Positions 49,510 to 64,000 of a stretch of DNA of 64,000 nucleotides are shown piece after piece. The position numbers were made by a program, and so were the translations under genes. Numbering within the stretch: position 1 is the stretch's first letter; each line of letters begins with the position of its first letter. The notes under the pieces are model-generated. The model worked only from the letters and a program-made list of their open reading frames with translations. It made no database searches and was not told the DNA's origin. Source of the DNA: Cercis canadensis (taxonomy: Eukaryota > Streptophyta > Magnoliopsida > Fabales > Fabaceae); assembly GCA_003255065.1 (NCBI GenBank), contig QAOA01008121.1:434001-498000 (forward strand), given 5' to 3'.

Positions 49510-49870
49510 ATTTGTAAAAAAATATTATTAAGTTTCAAACAAAATAATTTTTTAATTTGAGTTCTTTGGTATTTTATAAAATATTTAAAATATTTCTTAA
49601 TATTATATGATTATTATGTTAATATATGTGATTATTTTTTATTGTTATATAATTATTCTATTCACATATATAATTACTTTTTGGTATTATGTAGTTATTT
49701 TATTTATATATGTCATTATCATATTAATAAATAAATAAAATAATCATATAATATTAATGGGTATTTTGGATATTTCATAAAATATGAGAAGAACCAAATT
49801 AAATTTTTTTCATGTTTGAAATCAAATAGTATTTTTTTCAAACTTTTAGAATAAAATAATAATTTTTCAA
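49510..49870. mobile_element. Probable AT-rich foldback MITE
   Basis: The left half (AAGTTTCAAACAAAATAA, GAGTTCTTTGGTATTTTATAAA, TTAATATTATATGATTAT) is matched in reverse order and complement by the right half (ATAATCATATAATATTAA, TTTCATAAAATATGAGAAGAACC, TTTGAAATCAAATAG). There is no coding content. Confidence 0.65.
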
Positions 49871-50500
49871 AAAAAAAGCACACAATCTATGTAATTCTAA
49901 AATTATAAAAAAAAAAAAAAAAACTATTTCAAATGTTTATATGACAGTGATTTCTTGCGATTATATCTCCGTTTAAGTCGGTTTAATTTAATTTCAGAAC
50001 ATGGTAATAACAATCGTATTCATTTTTAAATAAACTTGTTAATTTGTTATCACTATGTTAAAATAAAAATAGAATATCATATTGAGAAATCATTCATTTA
50101 TCTTGGAAGGATGAAAGCTCTGTAACTGTACTCAACATAAAAAATTGATTAAAAAAAAATAGAACTTATAAGAAACTCTATGTACCTGAAAAGCAAAACC
50201 TAATCACCCATAATTGGACAATTAATCGTCATGCAACTTACCAATAATTGAATAAAAGTTTGGGCAGGAAAAGATGTAGGCAAATAATTAACAATTTATC
50301 TGGTGGCCTCTCCTTTTTTACTAGACCAAGCCGTTAATTATTGGTCGATAACAATCATCTACATGTAATATAAAAAATGTGTAAAAAAATCTTGTAAAAT
50401 TTCAGTAAGTCTTATTTAAATTAGATGCGGCTAAACATGTAAGTGTTAAAAAAAAAAAAAACAACATTCCTCTAGCATAAAAACCCAGGACCTTTGACCT

Positions 50501-50679
50501 GACAACTTATTTATTTTAATATTTATAATTTTATTTAAATTATAAAATAAATGTTAATAGTGAAGTCACCAAACACGTCACATGACATTTGATGTGTCCG
50601 ATAAGCTCTACTTATTGACATTTATTTTTTAAAATAAATAATTTTAAATTTATAATAATAAAATAAATAAATTGTTAAA
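50501..50679. mobile_element. Short palindromic foldback element (about 180 bp)
   Basis: The segment runs from GACAACTTATTTATTTTA to TAAATAAATTGTTAAA. The arms pair across a centre near 50583 (CACATGACATTTGATGTG). AAATAAATGT occurs on both sides in opposite orientation. It would form a near-complete hairpin, the usual form of a small MITE. Confidence 0.65.
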
Positions 50680-52979
50680 AATGCAATATTCAACTCAAAA
50701 AACTTAAAAATTCATGTGCAGCTTTCCATAAGAAAAAATTAAAATAATAATAAAAACCCCATGTGCAGCTACATTCCAAGATCTATGACAATTTTTACAC
50801 AAATAGAAGTTCTAATTATGGGTAGAAATAATGCACCATAATTATAACCTTATCTTTCCATTTTGAGGCAAACTAAAGGTGTCAATCGTGGTACTAATCC
50901 ACCAAATCCTTAACGCTTTTTGTTTACCTTATTTTATTTGTTTTCAATTTGTCAAGTGTCATTTTACTAGTTTTCTTATTAGTTCAAGAGAGAAAGTTCA
51001 TTTTTTTTTTGGTATAGTTTTTTTTTTCTCCAAATTTAACGGTAAGCATATTTTGAAATTAGCTTGTATATACTGAAATTAAATCTCTACTTGAAGGATC
51101 TTTAGGGTGTACCCTTACATTGACATGATGAGAAAATTAATTCACATTTAACCAATTATGGATCCACATTAAAAAAATTTCTATAGCTAAAAGATTTTTT
51201 TTTTTTTTACATCTCTTAAGTGTAAGATATCATTTCTCTTTATAATTATATACTATAGTATTGGTGGATCCATCTAAATATAATATACAAAAAATTAAGT
51301 AAGACGATCTAAATTCCATGTACCTTTGCGTATATCATTACTCATTTAAAAAATATGTATAACCATTGATCAAAATAAAATGAGCATTTCTTATATTAAG
51401 TTATGCATTTCCCCAATGTATTAGCATAATATTAACATCACCTCTAAATCTTTAGAATGGTTTGTACGAGAAATTAGATACACTTTTTATCATCTAATTG
51501 ATAGAACTTTTATCTATAATTATTGATAGAGTTGAACTCAAATTAATTTGAATTTTTTGGTGTACTACTTTCAGATAAGATATCATTACTACACTAATGA
51601 TTAGAAAGTAGAGTGCTGGAATTAGAAGACCATTGAAACACATTGCAATTACACTAATTATGAAGTTGAAGATGAAACGTGCTACATTTATTTTTCAGCA
51701 ATCATACTTTGCAGGAATGTGGTGGGCGTAATGGGCTTAATTATTGTCTCAATTTTTGTTTGAAGATGAAAAAGAAAAAAAGAAAGGGAAACAATTGATC
51801 TTGCCACGAATAGCCTACAATGGGCACTGGGCAGTTTATAAAATCACATAATTAGTATGCTTTTGTTTTTCTTTGATTGATCTTTGTTTCATGAAATTAC
51901 CATTTTAAGTTTGATGAACAATTTATATTCTTCCACCGTAATCCATAATAAATAAATTAGAAGAAAAAAACTTACAAAACTTCTGTTTTTGTAATTTTTT
52001 TAAATATTTATGTATTCAAGGCACCGTTTAGGAAAGGTTTCTTCTTCAAATTTTATTAGCCCATATGATGATGTAAACTCCAATCAATTTATATATATAA
52101 AAAAAATATTATTTAAATATTATTTTGTAACAATCTTTTAAAAGTCACAAGACTCACAACTAATAGAGAAAACGTGGAACTCTTATCATCATGATATTAA
52201 TAAAAGTTTAAGGCATTTCAACCTAGAAAAAAAAAGTTTATAGCACATCTAACAATTTTGCAAGGATTTCTCACTGATGATGCAAAATTAGTTGTAAGTC
52301 ATGTAGGAGCAATGGCTTTGCTTTACTTAAAAAAATTGGTACCTGTTACTTCAATAAAAGGCTCACATATCTTATTCACACGTGACAGAAACGTAAGTTT
52401 GTTTAAACTGCAACCCAACGTTTTTGCTTAGCTTCTGTTTTCATCTTTGGTCAAAAACCATTGTAACTTCTCATTGCAATATTAAAGTTCATTTCGTCAG
52501 CTGCCAATCTAATATAAAACACGAAGGAAACCTGCTGCACTATACTTCGTCCTGCTACTGCTAGTACTATATAATCGAGATTTTGACAAGACCAGAAATG
52601 TAGTATTGAATATTGATTGGTAAGTGATTTGAGTTAATTCTAAGAAGTGTCCCTTGATTAGGGTTTAGAGGCACTATTTAGAATTAACTAGTTACGTATC
52701 CATTTGAAATTCCATGTTCTTCACCAATTTTGATTTGCATTTGACTTCAAGTATTATTATCCTCAAAATTAGAGTCCAATGCACAACATCGAAGCTAATC
52801 ATTAATCAAGGAGTAGAGATGGCAATTTGTCCCATACCCGATAGGGTCCATTTTTTTTACTTGATTGAGTACGAATATGGGAAAAAAAAAATGGATATGA
52901 GAATGAATATGGATAATTTTATGAGGCTATAGAGAAGTCACTACCTACCCCATCTCGTATTAAACATAAATAAAATAAA

Positions 52980-52984
<5 letters not shown>

Positions 52985-53019
<35 letters not shown>
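52985..53019. repeat. (TA)n microsatellite
   Basis: A pure TA run of about 35 bases is followed by a T run and a long A run. It lies inside a probable degenerate repeat element. Confidence 0.95.
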
Positions 53020-53022
<3 letters not shown>

Positions 53023-53452
53023 TAAAAAAAAAAAAAATTGGCAAAAGGGCATCGTTTTAGCTGAGAATTTTTTTTTTAAAAAAATACTATATTAATAAAT
53101 AGGACAAGACATGGAACAAATGAGCCTTCAATGAGATAGAAATGAGATATGAAAATATCCAAGGGAATGGGACAGGCCGCCCCATTGGACATGAGTCTAT
53201 CACGGGTCTACTACTCTTTTTGCTTTTATGGTTTACCGTTTTTGGCCGTTCATTATTTAGGTAGGGGCAAACTTGGGCAATAAAAAACGACGTGCACATA
53301 CCCTGAACTGAAGTGTATATTTATCGCGATTTTTTTTTTTCTTTTTTAATGAATTTGCTCAAAATCAAGAGATGATGATAAACAAGACCTCTGAAAAAAA
53401 GAACCATTTATGGTTTATCATTAAAGGAAGTAATTCGAATATCATCTTTTAC

Positions 53453-53555
53453 GGTAAGAAATATTCATAAATTAGTCTATATTTATTGACCCAACATCTT
53501 TCACAGAAAGGGTAAGAAATATTCATAAATCAGTCTATATTTATTGACCCAACAA
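53453..53555 (+). repeat. 58-bp tandem repeat, two copies
   Basis: GGTAAGAAATATTCATAAAT followed by (T/C)AGTCTATATTTATTGACCC begins at 53453 and again at 53511, with a single substitution in the shared core. It lies about 430 bases upstream of the TauE/SafE ATG, so it may be within its promoter. Confidence 0.92.
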
Positions 53556-53981
53556 GAAAAGGGTAAAACTTCCTAAATCATCGTCTTTCAGTTTTAATGG
53601 TTGGAATCCTAAGATATTAGGAAGAATAAGAACCGAAAAAATAGATAGAGAGGGATATTCCGGAGATCAAGGTACAGTGCAATTAACAATTTATAGCTAC
53701 TATTTGGCCTTTTATAAGATGATTATCCAGTGAGAGAGTGCCACGTTGAGTGTAGATATCCGATTGGTTTTTTTTTTTCCTTGTTGAGAGTAAGAATCCT
53801 GAATGAGCTGGAAGAAGTGCATGTTATAGTAGCCTGCTTCCCTCCAGGTTCCACATTATATAGCAGTTGTCCCGGTTTATATGGTCTCTCATTTTTGTCT
53901 CTGTGGAGCAAAAAATAACGTTAGTGCTTGGTGAGAAAACGCAGAGATTTTTGTTGTTTTGCTGAAAAACCGTTGGCCGCC

Positions 53982-56934
53982 ATGTCCACTAGAGGATTCG
54001 TCATCTATCTTCTATCCGGTTTCTCAGTTGCTCTTTTCTCTCTGCTTTTCTTCTCCGACCGGAGTGGCTACAAACCAACCCAACCATCTTTATCATCCGC
54101 CGCAAATTCCATTGCCCGTTATGGATCCGAAACCGAGAGAGTGTGGCCCGTATGTCTCTCCCTCTCTGCATCTTCTCTCTCTCGCCATATTCAGGTATTT
54201 TACCATTTATTAATTCTGAAAACCAGGAAAAAATTGATGTTTGGTTTCTGGGTTTGGTGCAGGAATTAAGGGTCAGTTGGAAACTTGTGATAGCCACCGT
54301 AATTGGTTTTCTGGGATCGGCATGTGGAACGGTGGGTGGGGTTGGCGGGGGAGGCATTTTTGTTCCCATGCTTACTTTGATTGTTGGATTTGATACCAAG
54401 TCTGCTGCTGCTCTTTCCAAATGTAATTTTCCCTTTCTCTGTTTTTTTTTTTTTTTTCTCTTTATATAAGAAGACGGGAAGTTGTTTGTGAAAAGGCGAA
54501 CTCCAAAAACAGCTCAGTTTCTTGTAACCAGTTTCTATGACGTTTCTGTTGAATCCTTTTTCTTTGCTTTAATTAGTTGGTTGAATTTAAAAACAATGCC
54601 TTTGGTTTCAGGCATGATAATGGGAGCAGCAGCATCATCAGTTTGGTATAATCTAAGAGTGCCTCATCCAACGAAAGAAGTGCCCATATTGGACTATGAT
54701 CTGGCGCTTCTGTTCCAGCCCATGCTCATGCTTGGAATCACAGTTGGCGTTAGTCTCAGCGTTGTCTTCCCCTATTGGCTCATCACTGTCCTCATCATTA
54801 TTCTCTTCGTAGGTTTGTTTCTATAAAAAACAAAAAATCACTACAAACCATTTAAAGTTTAAAGAAAACCACTTCTAACCTCCGATATTATTCTACCTCA
54901 GGTAACAGAGTGTTTTTTTTTTTTTTTTTTTTTTAAAATTTATTTTATTTTGGTCAGGAACCTCCTCGAGATCTTTTTTTAAGGGAGTCGAGATGTGGAA
55001 GGAAGAGACTCTTCTGAAGGTTAGAATTTCATTTCATGATGATATCAGACAATGAATGCTTTTTATGGTTCAAGTAATTAACAGCAGCATTTACTTTAAA
55101 AATAACTCATTACCCTTTTCTCTGTGAATTTTGTTTGCTAACTGCAGAAAGAAATGGCCAAGCAACAAGCAACTGAGGTTAATTCCCGTGGCGAACGTAA
55201 GACAAATTAGCATATGCTTTTTCCACTGAAAATAATTACTGCAGTATTATTTTCTGAGAGAATTAGAACAATCCCATCAGAACGCAAACAAAGTATCTTA
55301 ACAAATTAGTCAATGAATAAAGGTTAAATTTTTTTTGAGAGAAGCAATATTTCTTTGGAAATTAAAAATAATTACTTTTTAATTTGGTGAAGGGTCCTGT
55401 GCAGTTACGTATATGATTTTATTTCTTGAATAGTTTTGGAGTACTGAGCGCAAGTAACTGTTTCTTGAAATATGCAGTTCTGATAGACACACCATATGAA
55501 CCATTGATTCCTAAGGAAGAGAAGTCAGCTATAGTAAGTAAATTAATTTCTTTTTGTACGTACTCTTCTAAATCTTTCATTTCTTCATAGGTAGAGGAAC
55601 TGACTATTTTCACTTTTTGTTTTCCAACTGTTCAGCAAATTCTTTGTTTCAATCTAAGGTGGAAAAGGATTTTCGTTCTAACGATTGTGTGGGTTTCTTT
55701 CCTACTACTTCAAATCATCAAGGCAAGTGTCTCTCTCCTTCTCCTTCATCCACTCCACACATTATTCTAGTTGGTTTTTTTTGTTTTGTTTTGGGACCAT
55801 CCACAGTGTTCCAGTTTTAAATTATATGTTTGGTGTTGGTCTGCAGAATGATGTAAAGACTTGCAGTACATGGTATTGGGTATTATTTTGCTTACAGGTT
55901 CGATGACGACTTGACAAGAGCAATTACATTATGAAAACAACTTGTTACTCAACTTATTATGTTGTGGGTCATCCTAATCACTTAGTGCCTTTTTCGTCGT
56001 TATGTAACAGTTCCCAATAGCGTTTGTGCTGTTTGGCTATGAAGCAGTCAAGTTATACAAGTTGCACAAAAAGAGAATGAGCACAGGCAACACAGAATCC
56101 ATCTGTGAGGCTTCAATAGAATGGACTGCAATGCACCTTGCGTTTTGTGCACTCTGTGGCGTTTTAGGGGGTACTGTTGGGGGCCTTCTTGGTTCTGGGG
56201 GTGGCTTCATTTTGGGTCCTCTTCTTCTGGAGATTGGTGTCATCCCCCAGGTAGATAAAAATCTTTCAGCTACATCTGAGACAGCTTTGAGGTTTAGAGT
56301 CAAACAAGTCAATTTCTAATTAAGAATGATCATTTGAATTGCAGGTTGCTAGTGCAACAGCCACATTTGTGATGATGTTTTCATCATCTTTATCCGTGGT
56401 GGAATTCTACCTCCTCAAGAGGTTTCCCATCCCTTATGGTATTGTTTCTTCAATTCTTCAACCTTTATCATTTTGGTTGGCCTTAAATTCCATTTTCAGT
56501 ACTGAACTTAATGCCCATGCATGCACGAAGTAATTGAAGTAAATGCAAAACCTGCAGTATCTCTAGCTCATTGATTGTTATTGTTGTTTCTTTTTTCTTT
56601 TGCAGCGATATATCTTACATCAGTGTCAGTGTTGGCTGGCTTCTGGGGTCAGTTCTTTGTAAGAAAATTAATAGCCATTCTTGGAAGGGCATCACTCATT
56701 ATTTTCATCCTCTCAGGTGTCATTTTTGCTAGCGCCATCACTATGGGTATAGCAAACCAATCTCTTGCTGATCAATAATAATGATTTCTCGACTTAAGCT
56801 TTATTCTTATATAAATGTAGTAGAGCTAACTGTAACGTTTTTTCCTTTCAGGTGTCATTGGCATTGAGCAGAGCATTCAAATGATACACAACCACGAGTT
56901 TATGGGATTTTTAGGGTTTTGTAGCAGTCAATGA
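53982..56934 (+). CDS. TauE/SafE-family membrane transporter
   Basis: A polytopic membrane protein of the TauE/SafE family, described as sulfite/organosulfonate or anion exporters in bacteria; the plant substrate is not settled. Twelve exons: 53982-54149, 54263-54422, 54612-54812, 54958-55019, 55148-55196, 55478-55533, 55636-55722, 55847-55897, 56011-56250, 56345-56438, 56606-56746 and 56852-56934. They total 463 residues, near the Arabidopsis relative's length. Family repeats are clear: [16 protein letters not shown] in the N-terminal half and [21 protein letters not shown] in the C-terminal half, each followed by a membrane segment. [19 protein letters not shown] and [15 protein letters not shown] are typical. 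The seventh intron uses a GC donor (AAG|GCAAGT). Without it the conserved [12 protein letters not shown] exon cannot be joined in frame. The start is the ATG at 53982 in a GCCGCCATG context, ahead of the first membrane segment. The predicted location is a membrane; which one is unknown. Confidence 0.93.
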
Positions 56935-59456
56935 TTTGTAAAATAGTGGTAGCAAACAACCAGAGAATGTTGTGTGAAAAAGCTTCCAACTTCGCTTTGG
57001 GGCAGGAATGTTGGTCAATACCTAGTTGACCACCAGAACTATCTTTGTCCCCAATAATAATCAAGGCTAGCTTGCCTTGTTGTGTGAAAGTCAGTTTGTG
57101 GTTGAGTGTTAGTTACTGGCTAACACCCTATTTTCTGATTGCAATGTAGCGTTTTTTTTTTAGTTTGTGGATATTGATTGAGTTTTCCCAATAATTAAGT
57201 GGAAAAAAAAAGTAAATGGCAGCCAATGTCCTTGCTATTTGGATTATTCAAAAGTATTCTTCAGTAAGTTCATTAGTTCAATACTTAATTCATTATGATT
57301 AAGTTATCTATTTAAAATAAACCCCAAAAGTAGGTAAAGTAATCCAACAAATATTTATGTTATGTTGAAATTTTGGACATTGGAATAAATAATTAAAATA
57401 TTAGAGATTATTGAACGAAATTTGTTTTCCTTTCTCTGTCATTCCCCTATTTGAGTTGGAGAATATATGAGGAAGACATGTTTGATCTAACTAATTGAAC
57501 GAAATTTGTTTTCCTTTCTCTGCCATTCCCTTATTTGGGTTGGAGAATATGCGGGAAAGAAGTGCTTGATTTAACTAATTGAACGAAATTTGTTTTCCTT
57601 TCTCTGTCATTCCCTTATTTGGGTTGGAGAATATGCAGGAAAGACGTGTTTGATCAAACTAATTGAACGGAATTTGTTTTCCTTTCTCTGTCATTTCCTT
57701 ATTTGAGTTGGAGAATATGCGGGGAAGACGTGTTTGATCTAACTACCAGAGGAGACACCAACATTTGTATTACCCCTTAACCTTAAGCCAGGTAAAAAAA
57801 AAGATTGCAATGTACAGTTTTGTATGGTCATGAATCATCACAGTTTAGATTTTTACAAAGAAAGTGAATGAACTGAAATTTTGGCAGCGAGATGTCGATT
57901 CCTTCTACGTGGAGAAGAATCTTTTGTATCACGTGGTTGGAATTTTCTTTTCTAGACCATCCTGAAAAAGATATCCATCATCTATCAAAGCCAAAAACAA
58001 AATATTTGTGCCTGGATTCTTTTTATTTTAATTACTTATCACACATGGGGTTTGCAAAATTTCCATGATTAGCAGCTGTCACTTCACATGGCTAAGGCTA
58101 AAAAAAAAAAGTTATTTTGATCTAATTACCACGTTTGTTATATTTTTTTCTCCTAAATATGGTGGATGTAGGATTAAAACATACGACTTCTCTCCATAGA
58201 GTGTACATTTTTACCGAGCTATTTCCTAAGTGGCACTTTCTTTTCATTAATAATGATATATACAAATTAGCTAAACTTAGATTTATCAGAGTATAATTTA
58301 TGAAATATTATATCATAAGCTAGTCCCTTTCAATAGAAGCCGAAAAGTTTAGTAATGAAGCTTTCTGCTGAGATAAACGTGGCGTGCCTCTTTTGCATTA
58401 GTGAGATGATGGGAGACCCTTCGACAACCCAACTACTAGTGTTACAATTAAGTTAGCGATGTGGTCCTTCACTGCTTTATGAACCTTCGTAATAGAGAGC
58501 CGCCGGCACTCAACAATCTTTCTTCATAAGACATATTAAGGTTTGACTATAGTATTTATGTTATGTCCTTTTCAATAAATTATGCATCTATATAACAACC
58601 ACAAAAATTCTTATTTAACTGGCTAATGATATCCCTTTATATGCAAAAATTTAAACATTTCATGTTAAATTTGACTTGTCGCATCAAAATTTATATCTAG
58701 TTGCGTCACTTGCGTATGAATCCAAAATCTGACCTGGTTTGGATCATTGCTCCTTTAATTATATTTCGTGGTATAAAAGGAAGTACAATGATTTGGAGCT
58801 TCTAGCATCATTCCGAGGGACAGGGAGTTGTTTTCATTTCTTATGAAATTATTTCTCAATTTACTAAATATTAAACATTAAACAACAAGAATTTTTTTAT
58901 TTTTTTTCAAAGAAACAAATCAACCTGGTTGACGAAGTTGTATGCTTCTGCCTGATCTTATAGGGCTCCTTGAGACGCAAAAAACTTCATAGCTAGCTAA
59001 TAACTTAGTCTAAATGACAAAAGAAATAATCATTAGAGTGGAGCATAGTCACAAAACCCAGGGACAAAAATTAACAAAGAAATGGCATTGAAATATCTGT
59101 AGAATGTATTTATATCAATAGCATCCACTACATGGAGGACAGAGGAAATGAAGTATGAACGCAGTTCATAAAACAAAGGCCAGTTTGACCTTATCTGCTG
59201 GATATCATAATGAAATTCTGGCAGTGAGACTATTCAGAGAATCAGCAACTGGTTTAAGCCACTGAGCTATGTTGAAGGATTAGCTGCTGCCATCAACAAA
59301 TGCTTCTCGTTCCATGCTCATACACCATAGTTGCGTAAATCAACCCAATGATAAACCAACATGCCCCGCAAGACCAATACATTGAATGGGAAAAACCATG
59401 CAAGGGCATAGTCCCTACATAAAAACAGCCACAGGCAAGAGTTCCACCTAGATGAA
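56935..59456. other. Intergenic between convergent TauE/SafE and SRPK genes
   Basis: The 3' ends of both genes fall here. A four-copy 84-bp minisatellite (57411-57746) is the only strong structure. The remainder (57750-59450) is AT-rich without recognisable coding content. Confidence 0.65.
57411..57746 (+). repeat. 84-bp minisatellite, four copies
   Basis: TTGAACGAAATTTGTTTTCC begins at 57411, 57495 and 57579, and in slightly changed form (GAACGG) at 57663, an exact 84-base period. Each unit ends near GTTTGAT(C/T)(T/A)AACTAA. Copies differ by a few substitutions and no indels. Stop codons occur in the frames checked, so it is not a coding repeat. Confidence 0.97.

Positions 59457-64000
<4,544 letters not shown>

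Larger units (their letters stand above)
46743..53981. other. Largest gene-free region (7.2 kb)
   Basis: No gene with recognisable protein content was found on either strand. The region is extremely AT-rich with long homopolymers. It contains three MITE-like inverted-repeat segments, a TA microsatellite, a 58-bp tandem repeat and another probable degenerate repeat at about 52815-53220 (GGCAATTTGTCCCATACCCG at one end, with a loosely complementary GC-richer end). It looks like a zone of small-element accumulation between LEA and TauE/SafE. Confidence 0.65.

Overview
The window is nuclear DNA from a flowering plant, most likely a eudicot. It is AT-rich, the genes carry short GT-AG introns, the intergenic DNA holds small inverted-repeat elements and microsatellites, and the proteins are plant-specific (WAK-like kinase, thylakoid-type FKBP, CHUP1-like, PPR-DYW, LEA). 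I cannot name the species. Two single N bases (7375 and 16338) show it is a draft assembly.

Layout: a decayed IDD zinc-finger pseudogene (302-960, +); a WAK-like receptor kinase (4510-6408, -); chloroplast FKBP18 (7598-11025, -, ten exons); a CHUP1-like coiled-coil protein (12193-13631, -); a GDSL esterase/lipase (16828-19371, +); the HECT ubiquitin ligase UPL7 (20584-32187, -, fourteen exons); an EMB175-like PPR protein (32832-35606, +), head-to-head with UPL7; an exostosin-family GT47 glycosyltransferase (40182-43646, +); a group 3 LEA protein (44861-46742, +) with ABRE/G-box elements upstream; a TauE/SafE membrane protein (53982-56934, +); and the C-terminal part of an SRPK4-like SR-protein kinase (59457 to beyond 64000, -). 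Exons were reconstructed by hand from splice sites and reading phase. Every complete model closes in frame.

The genes are not an operon and share no obvious pathway. From memory, UPL7, an LEA gene and SRPK4 lie close together on Arabidopsis chromosome 3. EMB175, an exostosin gene and GDSL genes lie together on chromosome 5. A TauE/SafE gene and a LEA gene lie together on chromosome 2. The window therefore looks like an ancestral gene order that has been split among Arabidopsis paralogous segments.

Non-genic highlights: an almost exact 181-bp repeat upstream of the GDSL gene whose second copy starts next to an N (probable assembly or haplotype artefact); a 0.5-kb foldback element in a GDSL intron; a degenerate LINE with recognisable reverse-transcriptase remnants inside the large SRPK intron; a perfectly phased 84-bp x 4 minisatellite; a GC-AG intron in the TauE/SafE gene; and a DYW domain in which the deaminase HxE motif reads HGP. 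I found no evidence for a novel multi-gene system.
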